64,000 nt of DNA from Alviniconcha marisindica. Taxonomy: Eukaryota; Mollusca; Gastropoda; Provannidae. Of this stretch, positions 49,430-59,949 are shown one piece after another. Each line of letters starts with the position of its first letter. Within the stretch, counting starts at the first letter, position 1. The stretch spans positions 1,045,001-1,109,000 of the forward strand of contig JABMCL010000813.1 in assembly GCA_018857735.1 (NCBI GenBank), written 5' to 3'. The notes beneath the pieces were generated by a model. The model ran no database searches. It had not been told where the DNA came from and was given only the letters and a program-made list of their open reading frames with translations. The translations under genes were made by a program, and so were the position numbers.

Positions 49430-49670
49430 TTCGCAAGAACAATAATAGAGTCCTGTCTCTAGAACAGATGCATCTCCGGATACACCACATAAGAATGAAT
49501 AAAGAGTCATGTCTCTTGAACAGATGTATCTCTAGGATACATCACACAGGAATGAATAAAGAGTCATGTCTCTTGAACAGATGTATCTCTAGGACACATC
49601 ACACTGGAATGAATAAAGAGTCATGTCTCTTGAACAGATGTATCTTTAGGATACACCACACAGGAATGAT
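49430..49670. repeat. 57-bp tandem repeat in the element tail
   Basis: GAGTC(A/C)TGTCTCTTGAACAGATG recurs at 49448, 49504, 49561 and 49618 (56-57 bp). Each unit has a CATCTCC or TATCTCT variant and AGGAATGAATAAA. As 57 is divisible by three, both strands stay open through it. Confidence 0.9.
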
Positions 49671-49671
49671 C

Positions 49672-50100
49672 ACTGGATCTGGGTGTCGTCTCCCTTGTGC
49701 CGGCGGACACAAGACATCGCGCCCTGACGGTCCCAGCCACAGACGCCGCCGCAGTCCCCGGAAGGCCGTTGCCGTTGCCGCCTCGTCGTTGGAGTGCGCC
49801 AGGTTGACCAAGAGAGAAGCTGCTCATTCCCTCGGTTTTGGCATCAGCGCAGAAGCGTTGGGACCACCGCCCCCGAAGAGTCTGGCGAAGGGCAGTGACC
49901 TGGGTTCGGCCTCCAGTGGAGTGTCGACGTCCATCGGCTCCTCGTTGCGGTGCAGCAGTGGTGCGGAGGGTACCACCCCTCTCAGAGCGTCGTCAACGCC
50001 CCCGGTCGTAGTCACCGACACCATCTGCATCCCCGGGGCCTCGGCCGCAGCCCCGGAATTCCCTCTGCCACCCTGCCGTCTGGCTGACCCTCTTAGACAC
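49672..50100 (-). other. GC-rich segment after env with two small overlapping frames
   Basis: This CpG-rich stretch differs strongly in composition from the flanking repeats. On the element strand it can encode 68 aa (50030-49824, with VDDALRG and NEEPMDVDTPLEAEPRS). The stop of that frame overlaps the ATG of a second 68-aa frame (49827-49621). No family is recognised; it could be an accessory frame, captured host sequence or chance. Confidence 0.35.
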
Positions 50101-50112
50101 CTACCCTTACAT

Positions 50113-51813
50113 TTAAGTCAGTACTGTTAAAATCATGACCAGAACGAGTGTTCCTACAACTGCGTACAACAAGGCCGGGTAACTGCCGGCTGTATCCTCT
50201 ACCAATTCGTTCTGACCTGCCAGTTCCGTAATCAGTTTTCTTAGTGGAATTTGCTCTACGGTCTGCAGCCAATCGGGAATTTGGATTGAGCTGAAATTTG
50301 GCAGTTTTTCATGGAAGGGTTTCCAAATGGTGGTGTTAGCCACTCTGGCATTTAGGAGTAACTCGGAAATAGAGTCCTCCACCTCAGATTTACTCTCCTT
50401 TTGATAGTAAGGCATGAATAACATATATTCGTTTGATGCTGAACACGACATAGGCAACCTGATTATATCTAAGGGTGGCTGTACTTCTATTTCCCTGGTC
50501 CCTCTTTCATTTTCCTGACACACCAGTGAGAACACTAGTTTCCGTTGGGTGGTTATTATCCAGTTTCCATTGGTCAGATACTCTGCCATCGGGAGAACGG
50601 TTTTGAGCCTAACCATTGGCCGGCAATTTTGTTCAACTATTTCAGTGTTTTTCATAAAGAGAGCCATAATGCAAAAACGGTGTAAGCTAATCGGATATTG
50701 TTCTCCTTGAGCAGAAACCAATCAAAGTTTTTGAACAGCCCTCGAGTTCCCCTTGGGTCAGAAGCACGAAATTGGTGCACTGAGTGTTGACTGCTATCAC
50801 TTCAGCCTCCAGTTGGTAGCTTGCTACTGATCCCGACATCACCCCATCACTAGCATTGAATGGTATGGGAAGATTGTGAACCCGATAAACTTCAAAATTA
50901 TCGTTGGAGTCCAAAAGTGGGACTGGCACCACCACTAAGATTTTGTCTTCTTCTACAATAGTAGTGCATGTCAACATCTTATAAAAATGCCAAAGGTCTG
51001 CTTTTGGGTCCCCCGGCAACCTGAGCGGTGCCGCTATTCTGGTTTGGATATCTATCAAAAGGTCAGAAGCTTGAGCGGGGATATTATACTGGGTGACAAT
51101 TTACCTATACTCAGCATATTTAATTGTAGCTGGAGGTGTTCCACATAGATCAGAGCCTTCTGCAAGGATTGCTTGATCTCTTCGACCAGGCCGTCCAGCT
51201 GTAGGTACATTGGTAGCAACGTCTCCAACTGAAAAATCCAATTATCTAGTTTTTGCGTCACATTCGCTATTTGTTCATTAATGGCCCCCATATCTGAAAC
51301 TATCAAATTCAGCGTCTATTTTCCGCTATGCGCGCCCTAGAAACGTTAATCAAAGACAAACTTTCCTGAACGACATGAGCCAGTCCCACTTCATTAATCC
51401 TCAAAATGTGCAAGTTCCGTCTAATCGCCCCCAGATCTCCCCCGGAGACTGTTCCGAATAGGAAACTAAACGTTTGCCCAATAAAAGGAACCAGTGAGCG
51501 CTTGTTCCTAGGGTGGAGTGCATGGTACGCTGCTAGTCGAGTGTTCACCCCAAAGTAGTTTCGCGCAAGGTTTTGAGTTCGTTGGATAGTCCACGAAAAT
51601 CGTTCACCAATCCATTTGACCCTGGAGCATGATTCTCCACCACGGCCCGTATACCACCCAACAAGTGGTTTATGTTCTCCCCCACAGTATTCATTACTGT
51701 GACATATGGATTCAGATCAATCACAAATTGATTTTGCATAACACTACATTCTGTCTAACCTGGGTAGCGAGGGTCAGTCCCAGAAGGACTAGGATAATCG
51801 GAAGCCATTGCAT
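50113..51813 (-). pseudogene. env: Envelope gene of errantivirus/baculovirus F type, frameshifted
   Basis: The ATG at 51813 follows an acceptor-like GTTGCAG, and its first 16 residues form a hydrophobic signal peptide. The reading frame then changes at about 51750, 51545, 51307, 51057 and 50700. Visible parts, in order, are the ectodomain start, a furin-type site (RNKR, near 51496) followed at once by a Phe/Gly-rich fusion-peptide-like segment and a conserved FGT...D motif, heptad-like helices, a Cys-containing stem, and one transmembrane segment near the end (about 50120-50185). This layout is that of F-type fusion proteins found in insect errantiviruses and baculoviruses. With at least five frame changes it cannot make a full protein. 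Confidence 0.82.
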
Positions 51814-51869
51814 CTGCAACACATCATTAAAACACCTTTAATTACGACGACCCCATCTCCAGGAAGCCA

Positions 51870-54800
51870 TTACAGGACATTGAGAATTGCATTGAGAAGA
51901 TTTCTCACCCTACCTGAGCTTTTCCCATGTCCCCTCTTCTTCATAACTTCATCCACTGACATCGTCTCATCTGAGACCGCTGATGTCTCGTCATCGGAGG
52001 TCTTATGTCGTTCAACTGGTCCCTGGTCTCTTTCTAGCCTCCATTCCCTGGCTTTTAATCTTCCCGCTAGCTCTGCCAGAGGTATGTTCTCCTCCTCTGA
52101 AGAATTGTCCCTTTCCCGCCGATACCACCGGGCAATCTTGGGTAAAGGGTCCCCACCCTCTGATTCACTGCTACTACTCTCCTCGGAGCTTTCCTGAGGA
52201 GGAACCACGTAAGCAGCCCTTCGATAAGGTTTCCTTGAATCATTGGTTGGAATTTCCCATTCTTCAACCTTAGCCAGCCTTAAATGTTCAGCATGAACTT
52301 TCACAGCCACCCCATCAAGCTGGTTCCTGATCACGTACGTGACAGGGGAGGTCTTCTCCACAACTCGATAGTATGGTTGCCACTTACCCTCTAATTTGTT
52401 CCTTCGTTGAGACGCTTGTAATACACTGGATCACCCACCTGGAAGTCGACCGGTTTACTGCCCCTATCTGCGTACTTGGCCTGCCTCTTCTTAGCCCGTT
52501 TCATGTGGTTATGCACCAGGGTGAACAGTTTGTGCTGCTGTTGCAAGGCTATCTTATGCTGTTCCTCCCCCACATATTTTCTTCTTGGCTTAAGAATATT
52601 GTCTATTGGCAACACTACGTCTCTGTTGTACATTAAAAAGAAAGGTGAAAATTTGGAACTGTCGTTGTGATTGAACCTGATGGCGGCCAAAGCCTGGTTC
52701 AAATACAGATCCCACACGGTCGAGTCGTCCTTCAGGAGTTTTGAGAGGACGTCATGTAAGGTTCAATGGAACCGTTCAACCTTGGCGTTACTCTGAGGAT
52801 GGTAAAATGACGTAGTTACATGATGAATGTTTAATTTAGCAAACACTTCCTTCATCACTTGGTTTTCATTCTCAGTGCCATTGTCTGTTAGGACCTCACA
52901 AGGGCAGCCAAACCTGGGAAATACTTCATTGACCAAAATGTGTGCCACGCTCTGCGCACTTTTATCTGGTATTGCAAAACTTCCGACCAGCCAGTATAAT
53001 GGTCAACAACACTTAAAATATACCTGTTCCCTGACAATGACGTTGGGTATGGTCCTGAAATATCCATACTAAGTTTGGCGAACGGGTATGGTGGCTGTTC
53101 CATTTCCTGCAATGGGGGCCTCTGCTTTTTCAGTGTTCGTGTCTGACAGGTCACGCAAGCGTTCACATAACTGGTTAACCTTTGGTACAAATTTGGAAAA
53201 TAGTACTTCTTTTTGATGGACTCGAAGGTCTTATTGATGCCCATATGCCCGTTGTCATCATGGTACTGTTTGATCACTACGTCCTGAAGCTGTTTGGGTA
53301 TGTACAACCGGTGTGTGGGGTTGCCATCGGGGTCAGACAAATAATACAGCAGCCCTCCCAAAATGAGGTGGCTATTCTTCAAGGCGCCGACTGCTTTTCC
53401 CGATTCTAATTATTCTTTTATGTCCTTCACGTCACTATCCTTGTCTTGTTCTTTTACCATATCCATCCCTTCCCACGTGGTTTCTGGCTCCTCTTTCCCA
53501 TTGACGCCCTGGTCCTCCCAGCCCGCGTATAACTTAGGATCAAACCTGTTTGAATTGAACGCGTTAACCTCTAAGAACTTGTCACTGATCTCCACCTCCT
53601 CTTCTCCCTGTGCTTTATCCTGGACCTTAGGACGCCCCTGGGGTTTACGGGACAGAAGGTCGGCTACTGTGTTGGCGACTCCCTCTGTGTATTCTATCTT
53701 ACAACTGTAGCCCGCTATTGACAGAGCCCACATCTGCACCTTCCGATTTTGCATCGGTGATTCCAACAGATACTTCAGCGGCTTGTGGTCTGTGCGCACA
53801 ATGAACTCTGCCCCATGTAAATAATGATCTAACTTCTGCAGGGAATAATGGATAGCGTAAGCCTCCTTTTCAATTGTAGACCACCTAAATTGAGTGTCAC
53901 TCAGCTTGTGAGACAAAAAATAGATGGTTTTTCAACTTCCTTCCCTTCTCCATCCTCCCCTTTCTGTGTGAGAACCGCCCCAATGCATGTGTCACTAGCG
54001 TCCGTGTACAAAACATAGGGCTTCTGGGTGTCTGGGTAGACCAACAAAGGAACCACGGACAAACTGTCCTTCAAATAGTCAAAAGCCTTCTGGCACTGGG
54101 CTGTCCATTTGAACCTGGCAAACTTTTTCGTAAGCTCGATAAGGGGTTGGGCTATCTCTGAAAAATTTGGAATAAATCTTCTGTAATAGCTACACGTCCC
54201 TATGAACCCCCTCACCTCTCTGACGTTGCTGGGAGCTGCCATTTCCCGGATTGCCTCAACCTTTTCTGGGTCCGGCTTGATCCCTTCCCCGTTAATGGTG
54301 AACCCCAAGTACTTTGTCTCTGTCTGAAAAAAGGGACTTTTTCAGTTTCATTTTGAGTCCATGTTCCCTTATTTTGTTGAACACCGCACGTAGATGCGAC
54401 AGGTGCTCACCTGGAGAGGCACTGAAAATAAGATGTCATCAAGGTATGGAATGGCAAAATCCTCTAACCCTTCTACTGTTCTAGCACTATGTTCATCAAT
54501 TCCATGAACACTGGAGGTGCTCCTGACAAACCAAAGGGCATGACCAAAAACTCAAAAAGCCCTCTGTGGCATGCAAAAGCAGTTTTCTCCCTGTCTCTTT
54601 CGTCCATCAGGACTTGCCAATAGCCCGATTTCAGGTCCAGCGTGGTGAAATACTTAGCTTTCCCTAACCTTGCCAAAATGTCATCTATCACAGGTAATGG
54701 GTAGGAAATGGGTTTGGTAATTTTATTCAACTGTCGAAAATCGACACAAAAGCGCTTGGACCTGTCCTTTTTGTCTACCACTACTACTGGGAAGCTCCAC

Positions 54801-55870
54801 GGTGATTGCGACCCTCGAATGATCCCTGCCTCCAACATTTTGTCCACGGCATTGTCTATCACTGCCCTTTTGTTCAATGGAGTCCTATATGGTTTCATCT
54901 TGATTGGCGGATGTTCACCCGTATCTAACTTCATCTTTACTGTATCTGTGTGTCCCAATTCTGCATCCGTTTGCGCAAAAAGATCCTGGTTCTCCATCAC
55001 CAGTTTCTTAACACCACCCTCAAAATCTCCCGGCACTGAAAGATCATCTAGCCAGTCATCCCCTGCTTTCCCTTTCTCTTCCCCTGTTTCCCGAACTGAG
55101 GTCACAATATTCTCTTCTTTCAACCTTTCTAGCTTTCCAATGACGCTGCCTCTTTTAACCCTAAAAGTCCTACTTGTACGGTTGGAGATCAAAACGGGAA
55201 ACGTCCTGCCCGTGTTTACCTCGACAACCGATTTCTGCAGCTGCAACCCGGGTTCCATGCTAAGATAACCCCGATCTGTGGGAAAAATCTGACAAAGCTG
55301 CTTTCCCCCGGAATCTAGAACACCACTGGTTTTTGCCTTGCAGACCACAGCCGTGTGAGGTATAATGACCACCGTACTGGCTGCTCGAATGAGGGTCGAA
55401 ATGTGGATATCCTCTTCCAGTGGCACATACACCTGGCCTATCTTCATGCTGCATAACTCGTTAAAGTACAGCACGACCTTGTTATCGATAATCCAGTCCC
55501 TGCCCAAAATAACGTTCCTATTCAACCCGTCCACCACGTAGAACGCATGTTGGAATTTCCGACCCCCAAGCTTGAATTTAATAGTAGCACACCCATCTAC
55601 TTGCAGTTTATTCCCATTGACCGCCTGAAGATTAACCTTCTGTTTCCCCAAAACATAACCGTGTTTTAATTTATCAAAACCCCTCCTATGCACCAGACTA
55701 ACCTCGGCGCCCGTATCCACCAACGCCCTATACCGCTGTTTCCCTAATTGAATCACACAAGAGTTTGGACTACCTGCTAGATTGATGGAAAAATTCTTCT
55801 CAGGCATCGCTGATGTCCTTTGCTTCCTCTCACTACCGGCTTCACCTAGTGGAGGTGTTGGCCGTTTTTT
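51870..55870 (-). pseudogene. pol: pol: protease, reverse transcriptase, RNase H, integrase (broken)
   Basis: Entered by -1 frameshift from gag at 55864-55870. The first open block (to 54473) has an aspartic protease (LVDTGAEVSLVHR) and the first half of reverse transcriptase (LDLKSGYWQV, MPFGLSGAP), then a stop at 54473. The YLDD motif follows at about 54435-54460. Further frame changes or stops occur near 54410, 54330, 53930, 53410, 52955, 52760 and 52390. RNase H spans about 53400-54100. Integrase has an HHCC zinc site (about 53170-53320) and D, D, E catalytic segments (MDISGP; LTDNGTEN; HPQSNAKVERFH), then a GPY/F-like end (about 52260-52400) and an acidic Ser-rich tail to 51870. Ty3/gypsy order (integrase last) is clear. 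The gene is dead. Confidence 0.92.
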
Positions 55871-56748
55871 GGTTTCCCATTTCTGCAGTCCTTCTTAAAG
55901 TGTGGACCCCCGCATTCCCAGCATTGGACTGACCGATTCTTCCTTTCCCTTTGGGGAAAATCCCCTACCGGCACTGCCCCAGGCTCCCTGCAGTCCCTAG
56001 CCTTGTGCGGTCCACCACACTTAAAGCAACGGAGAGGGTGCATGTGCCCCACCTCCATGGGTTCTTCCCGTCTAACTGGTTCCCCCCTGTATCCTTGGTA
56101 AACGTTGACCCTCTCTTTCTCCCTAGCGGGTTTACCCAATCTCAGCTGAATCCTATCTTGGACGTTTTGTTCATTCGCAGCGCACGTCACTGCTGCCCTA
56201 AACGTGGCTGGGTTCTCTCGGAATTTTTTTGCCTTGAGATGATAATCCCACAGTCCATCCATAAAGTAAGCCACTAGCTGTTGTTCGGCCCCCGGCCCCA
56301 GTGCTCCTGCGCCATCACGATCAAACGCGTCCTCTGACAGGGTGAGCAGACGTTCTGCGAACAACTGAATTGATTCCCTGGGCTTTTGTTTGATTTTACG
56401 CAGCAAGGTCAGCGCATGTTGTTGGTCCACTATCTCTGAGAACTGAACAGTCAATTCCTGCTTCTTTTCTCCCCAGGTAGCTTGAGGGCATTCTCTAAGA
56501 AACCTGTCAATGAAGTCACGAGTCGGACCCTTACTTGCCCTAAACGCTATCAACTTTTTCGACTCATCCTGAGCCCCCAAAAACAAAGCACTTTTCTCTA
56601 TCTCCTTTATCCATGCCTTAAACTTTGAAGGCTCCCCTTCAAACACCAAAACTGAGTTTGAAATGTCCCTCGCAACCATAAATGTTGAAACATTCCGCAG
56701 CTGTGCCGCTAAGTCGGCAAAAGCCTCCCCAACGTCTTGTTGTGCCAT
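55846..56748 (-). CDS. gag: Gag polyprotein of the gypsy-type element
   Basis: This is the only intact frame of the element (300 aa). The N-terminal two thirds is a helical capsid-like region (for example FKAWIKEIEKSALFLGA and FSEIVDQQHALTLLRKIKQKPRESI, the latter like the retrotransposon-gag core). The C-terminus has two CCHC zinc knuckles (CFKCGGPHKARDC, about residues 243-255, and CWECGGPHFKKDC, about 277-289) for RNA binding. It ends just after the slippery site A AAA AAC, which lets some ribosomes continue into pol. Confidence 0.9.
   Translation of the reverse strand: MAQQDVGEAFADLAAQLRNVSTFMVARDISNSVLVFEGEPSKFKAWIKEIEKSALFLGAQDESKKLIAFRASKGPTRDFIDRFLRECPQATWGEKKQELTVQFSEIVDQQHALTLLRKIKQKPRESIQLFAERLLTLSEDAFDRDGAGALGPGAEQQLVAYFMDGLWDYHLKAKKFRENPATFRAAVTCAANEQNVQDRIQLRLGKPAREKERVNVYQGYRGEPVRREEPMEVGHMHPLRCFKCGGPHKARDCREPGAVPVGDFPQRERKNRSVQCWECGGPHFKKDCRNGKPKNGQHLH
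55864..55870 (-). other. gag-pol -1 frameshift site
   Basis: On the element strand A AAA AAC sits in the correct gag phase (codons CCA AAA AAC). The -1 frame beyond it is open into the protease region, whereas the gag frame stops seven codons later. X XXY YYZ heptamers of this kind drive -1 frameshifting in retroviruses and gypsy. A downstream pseudoknot was not tested. Confidence 0.8.
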
Positions 56749-57340
56749 TTCTTTTTTCTGTTTTCAGCGATTCTCCTCGCTCTTTCTAGAAGCAAAGCCA
56801 CCGCAATGTTATCTACGCTTTTTACCTCACTTCCTCATTTTTAAAATCTGCTTTTCAGTACTTTCCTTTTTCTTTCGATCACAACATCCGATCAAAACAT
56901 CTATGTCCACCCCTACACATCTTGATAAAAACAAATCTGTGTCAGCCAGAACGACAAGGTAAGACGAAAAGAAAACGAGACCACTTACCTCGACCCTGAA
57001 GCGCAGTCGTGCACGGCCCTCGTCTACGCTGGCTTCTCCCGTCTCTTCTCTTCTTTCTCTGTGACTCCGACCCTAGGGTGCTGTCTGTGTGGCCTCTTCT
57101 CTGGTCGTCAGTACCCCCCACCTTCCTGCTGGTATTTCTCTGACAACACTAACTCTGTCGTACCTACGCACCTGCCTTGGTCTAAAAGTGTCTCTAAAAC
57201 AAGTAATTTTCAATGTCTCTCTCTCTAGCGCCTTCCTGATGACTCTGGAACTGACTGGAACCCTAATCTAATGTACTCTTTCTGTTCTTGTGCCAATGTT
57301 TTCCTCACAAACTCGTCCATCTTTTAACCTGTTCTAATCC

Positions 57341-57357
57341 TGGTCTAAACGGCACCA
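57341..57357 (-). other. Candidate primer binding site
   Basis: TGGTGCCGTTTAGACCA on the - strand begins 11 bases inside the 5' LTR. TGG at its start would pair with a tRNA CCA end. The tRNA is not identified. The 5' leader 56749-57340 shows no other feature. Confidence 0.55.
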
Positions 57358-57368
57358 AATTGTCAGCA

Positions 57369-58028
57369 TGTAACACTACCATGCACCCGACACACAAAAC
57401 AAATGCAGTCTTTCTAACAAAACTGAATCCAACACATGATAGTCTAGCTTTCCTTTTTCTTTTCTTTCCACCAACTAAATTCAAGTACAATATCAAAACA
57501 ACAGCAAAGAAAACCCTAAGTTCCTGCAGAGTCTGTAACTAGCCTAATCCATCCCTAAAGCCGAGCCGTAGCTGTTCTGAACTTATTTCATTCCATCTTT
57601 TATACTCTCTCGCCGTTTTTTCGGGATTATTTTCCCGTCACGATTTTAGGGTAACTTCCTCCAATACGAGGATGACCCATCAATCGTGTAGCCTTGTAGG
57701 GACGCCGATGGCAATAGTCAGTGAGTGCACCGGCCATACTTGTCACTCACAACATCACGTTTTGTGGTACTTCTTCCGTCAACCTACGACAGCCGTCTTA
57801 TTAGAATTCACATATAAATTTGATATAACAGACAAAGCATGTTTCTCAAGGTCAAGGGGGGGAAAGTTCAATCGCACCGTCAAGGCCAAGGAGGGAGTTC
57901 ATTCATCCTGGCCCATTAGCTCCCTTGGGGAAGCACTTGTAAATTCAGTGCACGTAGCGAGTGCGGTCATCAACCGAATAGCCCTGCAAGGCTCACATCG
58001 CTACATCGCACAACACCATTGTGTTACA
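57369..58028 (-). repeat. 5' LTR of the gypsy-type element
   Basis: 660 bp with TG...CA ends. It is the partner of 48120-48775 and is followed on the + strand side by the target duplication CATG. Confidence 0.93.
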
Positions 58029-58208
58029 CATGTGTATTTCAAATTGCCTGTTTGATCAAACAATTTCACATAGATAAAAAGTATAATCACTACATAAGCA
58101 AATCCTATCACCAGTGTGCATCCTAAGTCCACAGCCTAAGGGAAAGTTCACGGGAGGTATATATTGCCTTTCTGGACTGAGCTGACTGTGATCCTATAGT
58201 ACATAAAC

Positions 58209-59801
58209 CTAACTGAAATGTTTGTGGTGTTGGTTCATCTTGTGCAACCTCAACTGTTGAGCTCGAGTATATGTTTTACCGCATACCTCACAAAGAAATG
58301 GTTTCTCGCCAGTATGACCCAGCATGTGTCTGTTCAAGTCACGCGAATGCTTAAAAACCTTAGTGCATACATCACACACATTGGCTTTTACAACATGCCT
58401 GGTGAGAGGTCTGACAGTAATATGAACCCTTTGGTGCAGTCTCAGGTATTGAACTTTAGCGAAAGTCTTACTGCATACATCACACACATGGGTAAGACTT
58501 GTGTGGACTCTTTGGTGTATTTTCTGAAGATGAATGCGAGTAAAAACCTCGCTGCATACATCACAATTATACTGGCCTGCCTTGGCCTTCTGTTTCTTCT
58601 CCAAGTGAGTGCGCTTGTGCTTGTACAAATGACTGGTTCTGGTAAAAGCCCTATAACACACATCACAAACATAGGGTCTGTGACCAGTATGGATCCTCAT
58701 GTGTATCCTCAGATCTGAAGCCTGAGTAAAAGTTTTACCACACACATGACACTGACATGGTCTTTGACCAGTGTGACGCATCATGTGGCACTTTAAAAGA
58801 TGAGGAAAATTGAAAGACTTGCTGCATATATCACAAACCAAAGTTTTATGATCTGTATGGATCCTCTTGTGTACTTTCAAGGCAGGGGCTCTGGCAAAAT
58901 GTTTACCACATACATCACACAGAAAGCCCTTGAGACTAATGTGGTGCATCTTGTGCGCATTCAAGTGAGGAGCTGTCATAAAAGCTTTGCCGCATACATC
59001 ACAAAGGAAGGGCCTGTGACCAGTGTGAATCCTGCGGTGCTTCTCCAAATCAGCAGCTGTGTAGTAGGTCTTGCGGCACTCAACACACACATAGGGTTTA
59101 TAACCTGTGTGGGTCCTCTTATGCAACTTCAGGCTCTTGGACTGGCTGAAAGCCCTGCTGCATACATCACACACAAATGCCTTACGAATAGAGTGGATTT
59201 TCTGTCTATGTATCAGTAACTGCCGGACCTTAGCAAAACCCTCAAAGCATAAGCCACACACAAAAAGTTTCAGATCCACATTGTGATCAGGGTGGGCAGT
59301 CTTGTGTCTCCGTAAACCCCTAGTTCCACTATAAGACTTTCCACATGTATTACACATAAAAGTTGCACAAGTATGCCTCTTCTTGTGTGCCTTCAATGAA
59401 TTTTCTGTAGGATAAGATTGACAGCACTCATCACACATGAAGGGTTTGTGAACAGCATGGATCCTCTTGTGTGCCCACAACTGATTAGCCCTGTTGAACA
59501 CCATACTGCATACATCACATCCATAGGGATAGGGTTTATAAAGGCCGTTGACATTTTTGTATCCTTCCAAGTAAACAGCCTGCGTAAAAGCCTTACTGTA
59601 TGCATGATCACCAGTAACCTTACTGTATGCATGATCACTAGTAATGCTGTCTCTGACTTTGTCACTGTCAGTTTTCTCTTCGCCTTCCATGCCATCATGG
59701 TATTCAATGACTCTGTCAGATCTGACCAAATCCAAACAAACTGTTTGGTGTTTGTCACCATCAGACAGAGCCATGTGAAGCTTTAACTGTGACATCCACA
59801 A
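58209..59801 (-). CDS. C2H2 zinc-finger protein with 15 fingers
   Basis: One continuous frame of 530 aa. After about 90 residues without fingers, fifteen C2H2 fingers follow. Most have the CDVCxKxF...LxxHxRxH pattern, and linkers vary between TGxRP(Y/F)-like and longer ones, which points to sequence-specific DNA binding, probably as a transcription regulator. The last finger ends close to the C-terminus. No KRAB, BTB, SCAN or ZAD domain is visible. The N-terminal part has a small internal duplication (DHAYSK twice, about 59595-59650). An acceptor (TTTCAG) at 59950-59955 suggests a 5' UTR exon joined here. The true start could be this ATG or the second one (MALSDG, at 59774), since an acceptor-like CACAG lies between them. 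It starts 181 bases past the LTR element. The target genes cannot be told from sequence. Confidence 0.88.
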   Translation of the reverse strand: MWMSQLKLHMALSDGDKHQTVCLDLVRSDRVIEYHDGMEGEEKTDSDKVRDSITSDHAYSKVTGDHAYSKAFTQAVYLEGYKNVNGLYKPYPYGCDVCSMVFNRANQLWAHKRIHAVHKPFMCDECCQSYPTENSLKAHKKRHTCATFMCNTCGKSYSGTRGLRRHKTAHPDHNVDLKLFVCGLCFEGFAKVRQLLIHRQKIHSIRKAFVCDVCSRAFSQSKSLKLHKRTHTGYKPYVCVECRKTYYTAADLEKHRRIHTGHRPFLCDVCGKAFMTAPHLNAHKMHHISLKGFLCDVCGKHFARAPALKVHKRIHTDHKTLVCDICSKSFNFPHLLKCHMMRHTGQRPCQCHVCGKTFTQASDLRIHMRIHTGHRPYVCDVCYRAFTRTSHLYKHKRTHLEKKQKAKAGQYNCDVCSEVFTRIHLQKIHQRVHTSLTHVCDVCSKTFAKVQYLRLHQRVHITVRPLTRHVVKANVCDVCTKVFKHSRDLNRHMLGHTGEKPFLCEVCGKTYTRAQQLRLHKMNQHHKHFS

Positions 59802-59949
59802 CAGAGACAGGAGAGCATTGCTGACATGTGGATGATGGTGTTGGAAATATCACATAAACTGATGTGACTCTTGCTCTTGTGTCTTGTCAGAAGCTGGCGG
59901 ATTACATTGTATATCATTCACTGGTTACACAGGATGCACTGTCAGGCTT

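Larger units (their letters stand above)
48120..58028 (-). mobile_element. Full-length Ty3/gypsy LTR retroelement with an envelope gene
   Basis: 9.9 kb bounded by LTRs 57369-58028 (5' LTR in element sense) and 48120-48775 (3' LTR). Both start TGTAACACTACCA and end TTACA, with the 4-bp target duplication CATG at 48116-48119 and 58029-58032. Order in element sense: 5' LTR, primer site, gag, pro-RT-RNase H-integrase, env, a repeat-rich tail, purine tract, 3' LTR. This order with an F-type envelope is that of insect errantiviruses and related animal elements. By eye the LTRs differ at about 28 places (roughly 4%), so the insertion is not recent, which fits the broken pol and env. It carries old-retroelement genes only; nothing suggests it is active. 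Confidence 0.95.

Noticed and set aside
49411..50130. 239-aa + strand frame inside the LTR element
   Set aside because: It starts in the 57-bp repeat and is opposite to all element genes. Repeat and GC bias explain it.
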